DNA from: Peptococcaceae bacterium BICA1-7
GTDB taxonomy: Bacteria > Bacillota > Desulfotomaculia > Desulfotomaculales > Desulfocucumaceae
DNA: 64,000 nt
NCBI GenBank assembly: GCA_000802095.1
Contig: JUEB01000017.1
Location: 62,001-126,000 of the forward strand
Reading direction: 5' to 3'
Each line of letters begins with the position of its first letter. The stretch's first letter is position 1. A model generated the notes under the pieces. The model saw only the letters and a list, made by a program, of their open reading frames with translations. It was not told the DNA's origin and ran no database searches. A program made the translations under genes and the position numbers. Shown here one piece after another: positions 1-9,664 of the stretch.

Positions 1-1135
1 ACATGCTCTCCACGGCGTACCTGGCGCCATAATGGGGCATCTCGTGCATTATGGTGGTGGCTATGCGGGCGCCGGTGCAGCCCAGAGGGTGCCCCAGGGC
101 TATTCCGCTTCCTCTGGGATTGAGGAGCGGGTGATTCCTGATGCCCAATTGCTCAACGCAATATATAGCCTGGGAGGCAAAGGCTTCATTTATCTCCCAC
201 AGATCAATCTGATCAATGGTCAGACCGGCCTGCTTCAGTGCCCTGGGAATGGCAACCGCCGGTCCGATACCCATTATTTGCGGATCAACACCCACAACTG
301 CGTAGGTTACCAGCTTCATTTTGGGCTTTAAGCCCAGCTCTTTTACTTTTTCCTTGCTGGCCACCAGCACCGCAGCCGCGGCGTCGTTGGTCTGACTGGA
401 GTTGCCGGCGGTGACCGTGGCCTTTTCATCCTGCATAAAGACTGGCTTTAGCCTGGCCAGTGACTCCATGCTGGTGCCGGGCCTGATGCCCTGGTCCCGG
501 TTGACCACCATTTTCTCAGTGCCCCCGTCATCGGTGGGAATATCTGCCTCTATGGGCAGTATTTCTTCCCTAAAAAGCCCTTCCTCGGTGGCTTTGTGGG
601 CCTTGGCGTGACTTTCCACGGCAAACCGGTCCTGTTTTTCCCTGGAGATGTTAAACTTGCGGGCTACCATCTCAGCGGTATAGCCCATGGAACCCATATT
701 GGGGTCACAGAACTCCCCCAGCCTGGGGTTGGGGCTTGAGCCGGTGCCCATGGGAACATGGGTCATGTGCTGCACACCGCCGGCAATAATCAGATCAGCC
801 CAGCCCATGGCAATGGTGGAAACTGCAAAAGCTATGGTCTGCAGCCCTGAGGAACAAAAGCGGTCCACCGTGCAGCCCGGCACACTGTAGGGCATTCCGG
901 CCATGATGGCTGCGTAGCGGCCGATATTGGAGCCCATTTCCCCCATCAGGGCGGTGCCGCCCAATAAAATATCGTCTACCTGCTCTCTTTTCGATCCTGT
1001 TATTTCTGCCCTCTCCAGAACGCCATTAATCACCCTGGCCGCCAGGTCATCGGCTCTTACATTTGCAAACCAGGATTTTTTCCCTGCCTTGGCTATTGCG
1101 GTGCGCACACCTTCAACCAGATATACTTCTCTCAT
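1..1135 (-). CDS. Acetyl-CoA acyltransferase (thiolase), 3' end cut by window edge
   Basis: Thiolase for the last step of beta-oxidation (3-ketoacyl-CoA + CoA to acetyl-CoA + shortened acyl-CoA), in the cytosol. Read from the minus strand, starting at an ATG with a GAAAGGGG ribosome binding site. It begins MREVYLVEGVRTAIAKAGKK. The nucleophilic cysteine lies in DRFCSSGLQ; the other active-site blocks are NEAFASQ and GHPLGCTGARI near the window edge. About 378 residues are visible; the family has about 390-400, so only the C-terminal end with the second catalytic cysteine is missing. It is last in the visible operon acyl-CoA dehydrogenase, hydroxyacyl-CoA dehydrogenase, thiolase, 35 bp after the preceding gene. 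Family assignment is firm; chain-length preference cannot be read. Confidence 0.93.
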   Translation of the reverse strand, partial: MREVYLVEGVRTAIAKAGKKSWFANVRADDLAARVINGVLERAEITGSKREQVDDILLGGTALMGEMGSNIGRYAAIMAGMPYSVPGCTVDRFCSSGLQTIAFAVSTIAMGWADLIIAGGVQHMTHVPMGTGSSPNPRLGEFCDPNMGSMGYTAEMVARKFNISREKQDRFAVESHAKAHKATEEGLFREEILPIEADIPTDDGGTEKMVVNRDQGIRPGTSMESLARLKPVFMQDEKATVTAGNSSQTNDAAAAVLVASKEKVKELGLKPKMKLVTYAVVGVDPQIMGIGPAVAIPRALKQAGLTIDQIDLWEINEAFASQAIYCVEQLGIRNHPLLNPRGSGIALGHPLGCTGARIATTIMHEMPHYGARYAVESM

Positions 1136-1170
1136 ACTGATTATTGGCCCCTTTCTTCAGATATGCCGGA

Positions 1171-2040
1171 TTATTTGCAGTAATCGTAAAAGCCCTTGCC
1201 TGTTTTACGTCCCCATTCCTTTTTCACGAACTTCTCCACAATGATGGGAGATGGCTTGTACCTGGGATCACCGGTTTCCTGGTAGCGCTCGGTGCCGACA
1301 TAATAAGTCAGGTCAATACCGGTGAGATCAAGGAGCCTGAAGGGGCCCATCGGGTGACCCAGAGCATGCACCACAGCAGTGTCGATGTCCTGTGGAGTTG
1401 CCACACCCATATCATAAATATACAAAGCTTCTGTTTTAATGGCTGATACAATCCGGTTAACCAGGAAGCCGTATATTTCTTTTTGCAGCATAACAGGTAT
1501 CTTGCCCAGCTTTTTGCATACATCCATCACTATTTCCACTGTATCTTCGGATACATGCGGTCCCTTGACCACTTCCACCAGTTTCATCACCAGCGCCGGG
1601 TTGAAGAAGTGCATATTGCACACCTTTTCCGGGCGGCCGGTAACATCGGCAATTTTGGAACTGACGATATAAGAGCTGTTGGTGGCCAAAATAGCATGGG
1701 GAGGGCAGATTTTGTCCAGATCGGCAAATATTTTGCGCTTAAGCTCCAGCTTTTCGATAGCGGCCTCGATGACCAGGTCGGCGTCCTTTGCTGCTTCTGT
1801 CAAATCACCGGTAAAGGATACCCTGGCCCGGGCTGCTTTAGCCTGGTCCCCGGTAAGCTTGCCCTTGGCCACCCGCTCCGGGAGGTAAGTGTCCGCGAAT
1901 TTTTCCGCCTTTTGTAAAATCTCTTCATTAATATCTGTACATACCACTTTGTAACCTGCCAGGGCTGCGGAAAGGGATATCTGGTGCCCCATATTGCCCG
2001 CGCCAATTACACAAATATTTTTAACCTCAAAACTGGCCAT
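1171..2040 (-). CDS. 3-hydroxyacyl-CoA (3-hydroxybutyryl-CoA) dehydrogenase
   Basis: NAD-dependent oxidation of L-3-hydroxyacyl-CoA to 3-ketoacyl-CoA. 289 residues, the usual size of the stand-alone short enzyme. The N-terminal Rossmann motif is VIGAGNMGHQ (residues about 12-21), followed by the family block NSSYIVSSKIA and the signature HFFNPALVMKLVEVVKG, with a helical C-terminal dimer domain ending GKGFYDYCK. Second gene of the minus-strand operon, 59 bp after the acyl-CoA dehydrogenase and 35 bp before the thiolase. It has a close paralogue at 4359-5234 in the divergent operon; much of the two sequences is nearly identical, which suggests duplication of the gene pair. Direction in vivo (oxidation or butyrate-type synthesis) is not shown by sequence. 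Confidence 0.95.
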   Translation of the reverse strand: MASFEVKNICVIGAGNMGHQISLSAALAGYKVVCTDINEEILQKAEKFADTYLPERVAKGKLTGDQAKAARARVSFTGDLTEAAKDADLVIEAAIEKLELKRKIFADLDKICPPHAILATNSSYIVSSKIADVTGRPEKVCNMHFFNPALVMKLVEVVKGPHVSEDTVEIVMDVCKKLGKIPVMLQKEIYGFLVNRIVSAIKTEALYIYDMGVATPQDIDTAVVHALGHPMGPFRLLDLTGIDLTYYVGTERYQETGDPRYKPSPIIVEKFVKKEWGRKTGKGFYDYCK

Positions 2041-2099
2041 TCTTTATACACCCCTTTTAAATTTTTTCATTTCCGACAGGACATTTGCACAGGTACACT

Positions 2100-3938
2100 C
2101 TAACCAACAACCAGCGCCTCTTCCGGGCACTCAATGGCCGATTGATCGGCATTCTTGATTAATTCGGCAAGCATAGCCACGTTGGGCAGTATGTTATTGG
2201 CAAAATACCGGGCCGCCGCAATCTTTCCCGCATAATAGGTATAATCATGGTGCCCGGCGCCAAATTCACTAATCTTGCGTGCAGCCACCAGCGCCTGGTC
2301 CAAAAGAGCCTCTCCGGAGAACAGCTGAGCGCAGCAGGTGAGCACCCTGGGGGCGTAAAGAGGTATCAATTGTCCCTTGTTGGCCTTATCAGCATAGTAG
2401 GAGGCATAAATATCCCTTATTTCGGCCACACTCCGGCAGACCCTGGCCAGGTTATTAAACTCAGCTGCGAATCCTTCGGCATCTTTATTCTTTTCAATAA
2501 ATTCTTCCCTGTCTTTCATCCAGTTGTCAAAGGGCCGGCCATCCTGCATCCTCATTTTTCTGCCCACCAGGTCCATGGCGTGGATAAAGGATGTCCCCTC
2601 CCATATGGAAAGTATCTTTACATCCCGGGCGTACTGGGAAACCGGGTACTCCTCGGTATAGCCCACACCCCCATATACCTGAATGGCCTGGCCGGTCATC
2701 GCCCAGGCTGTCTCGCTGGAATAAGTCTTGATCAAAGGGGTGAGTATTTCGGCCAGCCCCTGGCACCGGGCGGCTTTTTCCCTGTCGCTGCCGTGCTCGG
2801 CAATATCCAGGTAATAAAAGCCCTTGAAAATCATGGCCCGCACAGCCTCAACCTGGGCCTTCATTTCCAACAGCATTCTCTTTACATCCTCGTGCCTGAT
2901 TATAGGCACCCGGCCCTCCCTTGGGTTGGTAAACGGGCGTCCCTGGATACGCCCGGTGGCGTAGCGGCCGGCAAAGTAATAGGCTGCGGCCATCTGGGCC
3001 AGGGCATTGTGTCCCGTGCCGATGCGGGATTCATTCATCATATTGAACATCATGGCCAGTCCCTGGGAAGCCCCTTCGCCGTCCGCCGGGCTGCCCACCA
3101 GTATGCCACGGCAGTTATCATTTTCACCAAAATTGAGCATAGCTGTGGCCGACGCCCTGAGCCCCATTTTGTGCTCCACGCCAATACAGGTCACGTCGTT
3201 GGGCTCACCCAGGCTGCCGTCATCATTAACCCATATTTTAGGCACTATATAAAGGCCCAGCCCTTTGGAGCCGGGAGCGCCGCCCTCGGGACGGGCCAGC
3301 ACCATGTGGATTATATTTTGGCTTAAATCCACTTCACCGCCGGTAATAAACATCTTGGCGCCTTTAATCCTGTATATCCTGGGATCATCAGTGGGATAAG
3401 CCCTGGTGGTGGAGTCACCCACATCGGAACCGGCATTGGGCTCGGTCAGGCACATGGTGCCGCTCCACCGGCCATCCAGCATTTTTTCAATAAACAGCTC
3501 CCGGTCCCTGTCTGTGCCAAACCTGTAGATCAGGTTGGACGCCCCGGTGGTCAGCTTGATGTAGGATGACAGCGCCGGGCAGGCTGCCATAAGCATCTCG
3601 TTGTACGCTCTGTAAAGGGTTAGAGGCATAAGGGTGTCTGAGCCCAGCGACTCGTTGGCAGAGCCCCAGCCATTTTCCTGCAGAAACTTATAGGCCTCTA
3701 TGTATGAGGGCGGCAATTTTACCACACCATTTTCATACCTGACTCCGATCTCGTCCCCCTCTTTATTAATAGGAAAAACCACTTCTTTGGCGATCTTGTA
3801 AACTTCATTGAGAATGAATTCCACATCGTCCATTTGGTAGTTTTCTTTGAATTTGTCCAGGCTAAAAACCTCTTCCATATCCAGCCATTCATTCAATATA
3901 AATTTAAGATCCCGGACATCGTATGCAAAATCGGCCAT
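2100..3938 (-). CDS. Acyl-CoA dehydrogenase, long form (~610 aa)
   Basis: FAD enzyme making trans-2-enoyl-CoA from acyl-CoA, the first oxidation of beta-oxidation; electrons normally pass to an electron transfer flavoprotein. 612 residues, longer than the 380-residue classic enzymes because of a C-terminal extension (after about residue 470), as in the large dehydrogenases of sulfate reducers and syntrophs. Motifs: MCLTEPNAGSDVGD (FAD/substrate loop), YGGVGYTEEYPV, and IWEGTSFIHAMDL, whose glutamate matches the catalytic base of the IYEGT motif. First gene of a three-gene operon behind a sigma-54 type promoter at 4010-4025. Homologous to the 5362-7185 product. Substrate chain length is not evident. 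Confidence 0.93.
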   Translation of the reverse strand: MADFAYDVRDLKFILNEWLDMEEVFSLDKFKENYQMDDVEFILNEVYKIAKEVVFPINKEGDEIGVRYENGVVKLPPSYIEAYKFLQENGWGSANESLGSDTLMPLTLYRAYNEMLMAACPALSSYIKLTTGASNLIYRFGTDRDRELFIEKMLDGRWSGTMCLTEPNAGSDVGDSTTRAYPTDDPRIYRIKGAKMFITGGEVDLSQNIIHMVLARPEGGAPGSKGLGLYIVPKIWVNDDGSLGEPNDVTCIGVEHKMGLRASATAMLNFGENDNCRGILVGSPADGEGASQGLAMMFNMMNESRIGTGHNALAQMAAAYYFAGRYATGRIQGRPFTNPREGRVPIIRHEDVKRMLLEMKAQVEAVRAMIFKGFYYLDIAEHGSDREKAARCQGLAEILTPLIKTYSSETAWAMTGQAIQVYGGVGYTEEYPVSQYARDVKILSIWEGTSFIHAMDLVGRKMRMQDGRPFDNWMKDREEFIEKNKDAEGFAAEFNNLARVCRSVAEIRDIYASYYADKANKGQLIPLYAPRVLTCCAQLFSGEALLDQALVAARKISEFGAGHHDYTYYAGKIAAARYFANNILPNVAMLAELIKNADQSAIECPEEALVVG

Positions 3939-4009
3939 TAAATCAAACCTCCCCGCTTGGCAAATTGTTTAACAATCTCTTTCATGATCAATTTCTGCAG
4001 GTATAACAG

Positions 4010-4025
4010 AGCAAAAGACATGCCA
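4010..4025 (-). promoter_or_regulatory. Sigma-54 (-24/-12) promoter of the minus-strand beta-oxidation operon
   Basis: Minus strand reads TGGCAT-GTCTT-TTGCT, matching the sigma-54 consensus TGGCAC-N5-TTGCW at all but one position with exact spacing. Transcription would start near 3998, about 60 bp before the dehydrogenase ATG at 3938. Two more copies occur in the window (4265-4280 and 11961-11976), each before a fatty-acid gene, and a sigma-54 activator is encoded at 7335-9257. Confidence 0.85.
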
Positions 4026-4264
4026 TTACTTCAGGTTTCAAACAAACGTAGAAAAGGCCCCCATTAAACGGGATTAATTTTGTCGCTATGAAGCACAGCT
4101 TATTGCCGGCCCAAGTTAATGTTTCATTATGTTACCTCTTGGTTCCTTATTTGAACAAATAGAAATATACCTCACTAAAAAAGAATAACTCCTTGCAGGG
4201 GTCAGACTGTCGGTGATATGGCGGACCGCCGGAGTTGTGGAACATCTTTTATAAATATTATTTT
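4026..4264. promoter_or_regulatory. Divergent control region with candidate activator-binding palindromes
   Basis: About 240 bp between the two back-to-back sigma-54 promoters, with no gene. It holds the palindromes TATTTG-AA-CAAATA at 4148-4161 and GGCGG-A-CCGCC at 4220-4230. A sigma-54 activator needs upstream sites and one shared region could serve both promoters. Neither palindrome recurs upstream of the ligase promoter, so which is the true site is not settled. Confidence 0.4.
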
Positions 4265-4280
4265 TGGCACAGGGCTTGCA
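4265..4280 (+). promoter_or_regulatory. Sigma-54 (-24/-12) promoter of the plus-strand beta-oxidation operon
   Basis: TGGCAC-AGGGC-TTGCA, a perfect match to the sigma-54 consensus TGGCAC-N5-TTGCW. The start of transcription would be near 4291, about 68 bp before the ATG at 4359. It lies back to back with the minus-strand promoter at 4010-4025. Confidence 0.9.
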
Positions 4281-4358
4281 GTATTATGACATTTAACAGA
4301 TACATAAACTTTGCGGCATCCCCAATATTTTCAATATAACAAAAGGAGAGGTGTAAAA

Positions 4359-5234
4359 ATGACAGTAGCAGGTATTAATAAAATTTGCGTGGTTGGCGCA
4401 GGCAACATGGGGCACCAAATCGCCCTATGCTGTGCTGTGGCTGGCTATCAGGTAAAGTGCACCGACATCAACGAAGAAATCTTAAAAAAAGCCGAGAACT
4501 TTGCCGATACTTACCTGCCGCAGCGGGTGGCCAAGGGGAAAATGACCGAGGAAACTGCCCGGCAGACCAGGGCTAACATTTCTTTTACCTCCAGCATGAA
4601 TGAAGCAGCCGGAGACGCCGATGTGGTAATTGAAGCGGTACTGGAAAATCTGAACCTAAAATTAAAACTTTTTGCCCAACTGGATGAAATATGCCCGCCC
4701 CACACCATCCTGGCCACCAACAGCTCTTTTATTGTCAGCTCAAAAATAGCTCCGGCCACCAAACGCCCGGATAAAGTCTGCAATATGCACTTCTTTAACC
4801 CCGCCATGGTTATGAAGCTTGTAGAAGTGGTCAAGGGGCCGCACACTTCGGAAGAAACCGCCCAGAAAATTTTTGACCTTTCCAAAGATATTGGCAAAAT
4901 TCCGGTATTGCTCAAAAAAGAGATATCCGGTTTTTTGGCAAACCGCATTGTCTCAGCTATTAATAAGGAAGCCATGTATATCTTCGATATGGGCGTTGCC
5001 TCTTATGAAGATATTGACACCGCTGTGGTAAACGCCCTGGGTCATCCCATGGGCCCCTTCCGCATGATGGACCTCACCGGAGTGGACCTGGCCTATTACA
5101 TTGGCATGGAGCGCTACCAGGAGACCGGAGACCCGACCAGCAAGCCGTCACCCATCGTTGTTGAAAAATTTATCAAAAAAGAGTGGGGTCAAAAGGTTGG
5201 CAAGGGCTTTTATGACTACACTCAAAAGAAATAG
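4359..5234 (+). CDS. 3-hydroxyacyl-CoA dehydrogenase (second copy)
   Basis: NAD-dependent 3-hydroxyacyl-CoA dehydrogenase, 291 residues. The ATG at 4359 is chosen because AAAGGAGAGG lies just upstream; the open frame continues 48 bp further back to a TTG with no such site. Rossmann motif VVGAGNMGHQ, then NSSFIVSSKIA and HFFNPAMVMKLVEVVKG. Ends VGKGFYDYTQKK. Closely similar to the 1171-2040 product over its full length. First gene of the plus-strand operon with the acyl-CoA dehydrogenase at 5362. The gene order is the reverse of the minus-strand operon, so the duplication was not a simple inversion of the whole unit. Confidence 0.95.
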   Translation: MTVAGINKICVVGAGNMGHQIALCCAVAGYQVKCTDINEEILKKAENFADTYLPQRVAKGKMTEETARQTRANISFTSSMNEAAGDADVVIEAVLENLNLKLKLFAQLDEICPPHTILATNSSFIVSSKIAPATKRPDKVCNMHFFNPAMVMKLVEVVKGPHTSEETAQKIFDLSKDIGKIPVLLKKEISGFLANRIVSAINKEAMYIFDMGVASYEDIDTAVVNALGHPMGPFRMMDLTGVDLAYYIGMERYQETGDPTSKPSPIVVEKFIKKEWGQKVGKGFYDYTQKK

Positions 5235-5361
5235 CTCCTGGGGCTTAATGGGGCTAACCCCACAACCCCCCTGCCAATGCCAAAGAGGGCGGCATGGCCT
5301 TTTTCCAAAAGCAGCCGCCTAATTTCCAGGGGAAATAAACTACAATAAAGGAGAGCTGCAC

Positions 5362-7185
5362 ATGTCAAGTAACTTTATCTATTCCAACCGCGAGCATAAA
5401 TTTATCCTTAAAGAATGGTTAAACACCGAAAAAGTATTGGGCTTTGACGCCTTTAAGGACAATTACGAGATGGATGACATCGATATGCTCCTGGACGAGG
5501 CGCTGAAGGTGGCCAAAGAGATCATTGCCCCTACCAACGCCGACGGCGACCGCATCGGCGCCAGGCTTGTAGACGGCAAAGTGGTTACCCCTCCCTCCTT
5601 TCATAAACTGTATCAGTTTATGCAGGAAAACGGATACGGCAATTCCCAGTACGACCCCGATGAAGAAGGCAAGCTGCCGACATCGCTGCACTTGCCGGTG
5701 GGAGAATTCTTCAATGCCGCCAACCCGGCCTTCCACCCCTATATAGGACTGGCGGGAGGCTCTACCAATCTAATCAATTCTTTTGGCTCAGAAGAGGACA
5801 AAAAACGGTTTCTGCCTAAAATGTTCAGCGGCCAGTGGGCGGGCACCATGTGCCTGACCGAGCCCTGCTGCGGCTCCGATGTGGGTGATATTACCACCAG
5901 GGCCTTTGCCACAGAGGACCCCCGGGTATACAAAATAAAGGGCGCCAAGTGCTTTATTACCGCCGGGGATCATGACCTTACCGAAAACATCGTACATTTA
6001 TTGCTGGCTAAATGTGAAGGTTCAGCACCGGGCACCAAGGGCATCTCCCTGTTCATTGTGCCTAAAGTGTGGGTTAACGAAGACGGCAGCCTGGGTGAGC
6101 CGAACGATGTCACCACAGTGGCCCTGGAACACAAAATGGGCATTAGAGGTTCTGCAACGGCTATGTTAAGTTTTGGTGACGAAGGCGTCTGCCGTGGCAT
6201 TCTTCTGGGCAGCCCGCCGGATGAAAACGGAAAGGCCGAAGGCATGGCCCAGATGTTCGTGATGATGAACGGAGCCAGGCAGGGCACCGGCATTACCGCT
6301 ATGTCCATTGCCCAGGCAGCCTACAATTATTCTCTGCAGTATGCCAAAGAACGCGTTCAGGGCAAGTCCTTAACCAACCCCAAGGGTGAGCGGGTAAGAA
6401 TTATCGATCACGAAGATATAAGAAGAATGCTGTTATTCCAAAAATCAGTCATTGAGGCCTGCCGGGCCATGCTCATGAAGAGTGCTTATTACCTGGACCT
6501 CCAGCGCTATAGCAATGACTCTGAAGAAAGAGAAATGGCCGGAAGAAGAATTGAGGTCAACAACCCGCTGATTAAGGCCTATCCCTCTGATATGGTATGG
6601 CAGACCACCGCAGAAGCTATTCAGGTGCATGGCGGCTACGGGTTTACAGAAGAGTACCCGGTGGCCCAGTGCGCCCGGGATTCAAAAATACTTTCCATCT
6701 GGGAAGGCACCAATTTTATTCAGTCACTGGACCTGGTCTTCAGAAAATGGACTTTGGATAAAGGGAAAATATTTAGCGAGTGGTTTAAAGAGATCATAGA
6801 ATCTATTGAAAGCAATAAGGACCTTGATGGCTTTACCAGGGAGTATGAAATAATGATTAAAGCGGTGGGGGCCTACAGGGAAATTCAGGGCTTTATCGCC
6901 TCAAGCCTGGCCAAGAATATAAAAGTGATTCCACTTTATACCACCAGAATACTTCATGCCACCTCCATGCTTTGGGGCGGATCCCTGCTGCTTGAACAGG
7001 CTGCCATAGCCTCCAAAAGAATGCAGGAGCTGGGCGCGGATCATTTTGATTACCCGTTCTATCAGGGCAAAGTCCAGACGGCCAAATTTTATATCAGAAA
7101 TATAGTGCCTGAAATACTGAAAACAGCTGAGGTTATTAAAGATTGTGATACCTCGGCCATCGACATCCTGGAAGAAGGTCTGTAA
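5362..7185 (+). CDS. Acyl-CoA dehydrogenase, long form (second copy)
   Basis: FAD acyl-CoA dehydrogenase of 607 residues with the same C-terminal extension as the product of 2100-3938. ATG follows AAAGGAGAG. Visible blocks are MCLTEPCCGSDVGD (two cysteines replace Asn-Ala of the other copy), GGYGFTEEYPVAQ, and IWEGTNFIQSLDLV with the catalytic glutamate. It follows the hydroxyacyl-CoA dehydrogenase by about 127 bp with no terminator between, so the two are probably cotranscribed from the sigma-54 promoter at 4265. Divergence around the FAD/substrate loop suggests the two dehydrogenases differ in acyl chain preference; that is inference. Confidence 0.93.
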   Translation: MSSNFIYSNREHKFILKEWLNTEKVLGFDAFKDNYEMDDIDMLLDEALKVAKEIIAPTNADGDRIGARLVDGKVVTPPSFHKLYQFMQENGYGNSQYDPDEEGKLPTSLHLPVGEFFNAANPAFHPYIGLAGGSTNLINSFGSEEDKKRFLPKMFSGQWAGTMCLTEPCCGSDVGDITTRAFATEDPRVYKIKGAKCFITAGDHDLTENIVHLLLAKCEGSAPGTKGISLFIVPKVWVNEDGSLGEPNDVTTVALEHKMGIRGSATAMLSFGDEGVCRGILLGSPPDENGKAEGMAQMFVMMNGARQGTGITAMSIAQAAYNYSLQYAKERVQGKSLTNPKGERVRIIDHEDIRRMLLFQKSVIEACRAMLMKSAYYLDLQRYSNDSEEREMAGRRIEVNNPLIKAYPSDMVWQTTAEAIQVHGGYGFTEEYPVAQCARDSKILSIWEGTNFIQSLDLVFRKWTLDKGKIFSEWFKEIIESIESNKDLDGFTREYEIMIKAVGAYREIQGFIASSLAKNIKVIPLYTTRILHATSMLWGGSLLLEQAAIASKRMQELGADHFDYPFYQGKVQTAKFYIRNIVPEILKTAEVIKDCDTSAIDILEEGL

Positions 7186-7294
7186 GACAAAGCTATAATT
7201 TAACCATAGGACCTGGCCACACTATGCGGCGGTTTTGGCAACGCCAATGCCTCTCTTTGGGAAAGAGTGGGCAAGTAAAACCACAGCAACAAAG

Positions 7295-7330
7295 AACTAC
7301 CCCGGGATCTTTATCCCGGGGTAGTTTTTT
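7295..7330. terminator. Bidirectional rho-independent terminator
   Basis: Perfect 14-bp stem (AACTACCCCGGGAT, loop CTTT) followed by TTTT on the plus strand. It lies between the convergent acyl-CoA dehydrogenase (ends 7185) and sigma-54 regulator (ends 7335) and can serve both. Confidence 0.93.
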
Positions 7331-7334
7331 GTTA

Positions 7335-9257
7335 TCAAAACATGGTCCCATCCAGATCCTTTAGCTTTCTCCATAAAGTAGTGCGGCTTGTGCCGGTAAT
7401 CTGGGAAATTTCCTTTATGCTGGCGCCGGTGGAAAGGAGGTATTCAATAATCTCCAGCTCCATGTCTTCCATTTTGCCAACTTTTATATTTATTCTACTT
7501 TCATCTCCAGAGGAAGCCGAGTATGATTTTTTAATTTTTTCATTAATCAGCCTGGTGATTAATTCTGCCACATCCCGGCCCTCTTCAATTAAAAGAACGT
7601 ATTTTTGTATAACGTTCTGCAATTCCCTGACATTGCCCGGCCAATCATATTTCTTTAATTTTTCCAGGGCCTCCTCAGTTAAAGGAGGCACCTTTTTTTT
7701 CTCCTCCAGGCTAAATTTGTTTACCAGAAATTCCGTCAGCAACTCTATATCCTCTCTTCTTTTACGCAAAGGAGGGATATCCAGATTGAGCACTTCCAGG
7801 CGGTGAAAAAGGTCGTTGCGGAAATTACCCTCTTTAACGGCCACGCTCAGCTCATGGTTGGTAGCAGAAATTATCCTTACATCCACCGGTAGTATCCTGT
7901 CACTGCCCAGTTTCATAATTTCCCGTTCCTGTAAAACACGCAGCAGGCGGGCCTGCACCGGCAGGGTCATTTCTCCAATTTCATCAAGGAAGATTGTTCC
8001 CCCGTGGGCCATTTCAAATAACCCGGTTTTGCCGCCTTTTTTCGCTCCTGTAAAAGCGCCTTCCTCATAGCCAAACAGTTCGCTTTCCAGCAAATTTTCC
8101 GGTAGGGCGGCACAATTGATGGCCACAAAAGGACCCTCACGCCTTAGGCTTTCATTATGAATACTCTGGGCAAATAACTCCTTCCCGGTACCGCTCTCGC
8201 CGTAAATCAACACGGTGGCGCTGGCTGCAGCATACTTTCTGGCCCTGACAATAGTGTCCATAAGCAGATCGCTGCTGCCAATAATATCGTTAAAGGTGTG
8301 CCTGGCAAAAAGTCCTTTTTTAAACAGCTGTCTACGCAAGTTCTGCTCCAAAACCTGAATCCTGTCCACACTCTGGAACATGGTGACTATTCCATTTCTT
8401 CTATTGCCAAGGAAAATAGGCATGGTGTTTATCCAGAACTGCTTGCGCCCCACCTCTTTAAAAGTCTCTGTGCCCACTCCGCCGGAGTTTATTATAGCCC
8501 CTACCATAGAGGACTCCCGTAAGCCATCAAGATTTCTCCCCACCAGACTACGGGCTTCCATTTCCAGAAGACTTTCCGCCGCTTTATTCATAAAGGTAAT
8601 CTGCTGGTGCTCATCGATGGTCACAATTCCGTCATTGGACGATTCCAATACAGCTTTATATTTATTGAAACGGTCCTGTTCTCTTCTGATTCCCCGCATC
8701 AATTCCAAGGCCTGTTTTATAGAACCATGAATGGAATCATTCCCCGATTGCACCAGCACAGCATTGGCGCCTGAATTTTTCGCCATCTCATAAACACAAA
8801 GCCCGGTACTTACAATAACTTCCCAATCCGCTCTGATTATTCTGGCTATCTGTTGCTCCATCTGGTATATATTGGTATATGGGTAGCATTCAACTTCTAT
8901 GCCCAATATATCAATGATAGTCTGAAATTCCGAGCTAAAATCTTTAGTTTCATGCCCCAGAAATGCAATTCTGCGCCCCATGCCCCCGGCTATATGCAAC
9001 GATTTTATAATATCAAAAGAAGTAATTTCAATTAAAACAACTGGAAGAGAAACGGCTTTCTTAATTTTTTTACCGGTTATCCCCCGGCTGATGATTATGT
9101 CCACTCCCTCCTGTTCAAACTGGCACGCTAAGGATACCCCTTCCTCCAATACCCCTTCCTTTACTTCCAGGTTAAGCTTCATTTCATCGGCTATTGTCAT
9201 GACCAGCCTGGTCATTTCCGGGTAAGTGGATACAACCCCTATTTTGATATTTTCCAT
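7335..9257 (-). CDS. Sigma-54 dependent activator with PrpR-type sensor, PAS, AAA+ and Fis HTH
   Basis: Enhancer-binding transcription factor, 640 residues. Order: an N-terminal PrpR_N-like domain (about 1-190, a periplasmic-binding-protein-like fold thought to sense small acids or CoA esters), a PAS domain (about 200-300, [19 protein letters not shown]), an AAA+ domain with Walker [11 protein letters not shown], the sigma-54 contact loop GAFTGA and Walker [13 protein letters not shown], then a Fis-type helix-turn-helix at the C-terminus ([19 protein letters not shown]). It sits between the beta-oxidation operons and the ligase operon, all of which carry -24/-12 promoters, so it is the obvious activator of the set. 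No sigma-54 promoter was seen before the gene itself. The ligand is unknown; an acyl-CoA or free fatty acid is a guess. Confidence 0.92.
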   Translation of the reverse strand: MENIKIGVVSTYPEMTRLVMTIADEMKLNLEVKEGVLEEGVSLACQFEQEGVDIIISRGITGKKIKKAVSLPVVLIEITSFDIIKSLHIAGGMGRRIAFLGHETKDFSSEFQTIIDILGIEVECYPYTNIYQMEQQIARIIRADWEVIVSTGLCVYEMAKNSGANAVLVQSGNDSIHGSIKQALELMRGIRREQDRFNKYKAVLESSNDGIVTIDEHQQITFMNKAAESLLEMEARSLVGRNLDGLRESSMVGAIINSGGVGTETFKEVGRKQFWINTMPIFLGNRRNGIVTMFQSVDRIQVLEQNLRRQLFKKGLFARHTFNDIIGSSDLLMDTIVRARKYAAASATVLIYGESGTGKELFAQSIHNESLRREGPFVAINCAALPENLLESELFGYEEGAFTGAKKGGKTGLFEMAHGGTIFLDEIGEMTLPVQARLLRVLQEREIMKLGSDRILPVDVRIISATNHELSVAVKEGNFRNDLFHRLEVLNLDIPPLRKRREDIELLTEFLVNKFSLEEKKKVPPLTEEALEKLKKYDWPGNVRELQNVIQKYVLLIEEGRDVAELITRLINEKIKKSYSASSGDESRINIKVGKMEDMELEIIEYLLSTGASIKEISQITGTSRTTLWRKLKDLDGTMF

Positions 9258-9664
9258 GTTAGTTAATACTTACCCCCTATTATGCTGAAATAAGCAGTAC
9301 TATGACTAACAACATTAAATAGCTAGCTTAATATAATCTTTTATTTTAAAATCATAGTTGCCATTTAGTTTAACATTGTGCAAATATTTATACAACAACA
9401 GAAATGTTTACCAGCAGGGTTCCCCTTAAATCTATTATCTCTGTAATTCCTACCGGGTTGCAAGTAATTTATCATAAATTTTTCATGATCACAATACTTA
9501 TAATGCATGGTTTATTGTGAATTTTGCCAACATTTTTCTTGTTGCGCAAGTACATGTAATTGGCAGATTAAAGATAAACACTGAGGAGTTATGGTAAATA
9601 ACCATAACTCCTTTATATAGATCAAAAGTAATAATATTGAGTTATCCCAAATACAGAAATATTT
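9258..9664. other. Intergenic region; 12-bp inverted repeat
   Basis: No gene seen. A perfect inverted repeat with arms AGGAGTTATGGT (9584-9595) and ACCATAACTCCT (9601-9612) lies about 50 bp past the membrane-protein stop at 9665. It may end the ligase/membrane-protein transcript, although its U-tract is poor on either strand. The rest is AT-rich and probably holds the promoter of the regulator gene. Confidence 0.5.

Noticed and set aside
2247-3326. Long plus-strand open frame of 359 codons
   Set aside because: Antisense to the acyl-CoA dehydrogenase, whose motifs and operon position are clear; GC-rich coding DNA often gives such shadows.
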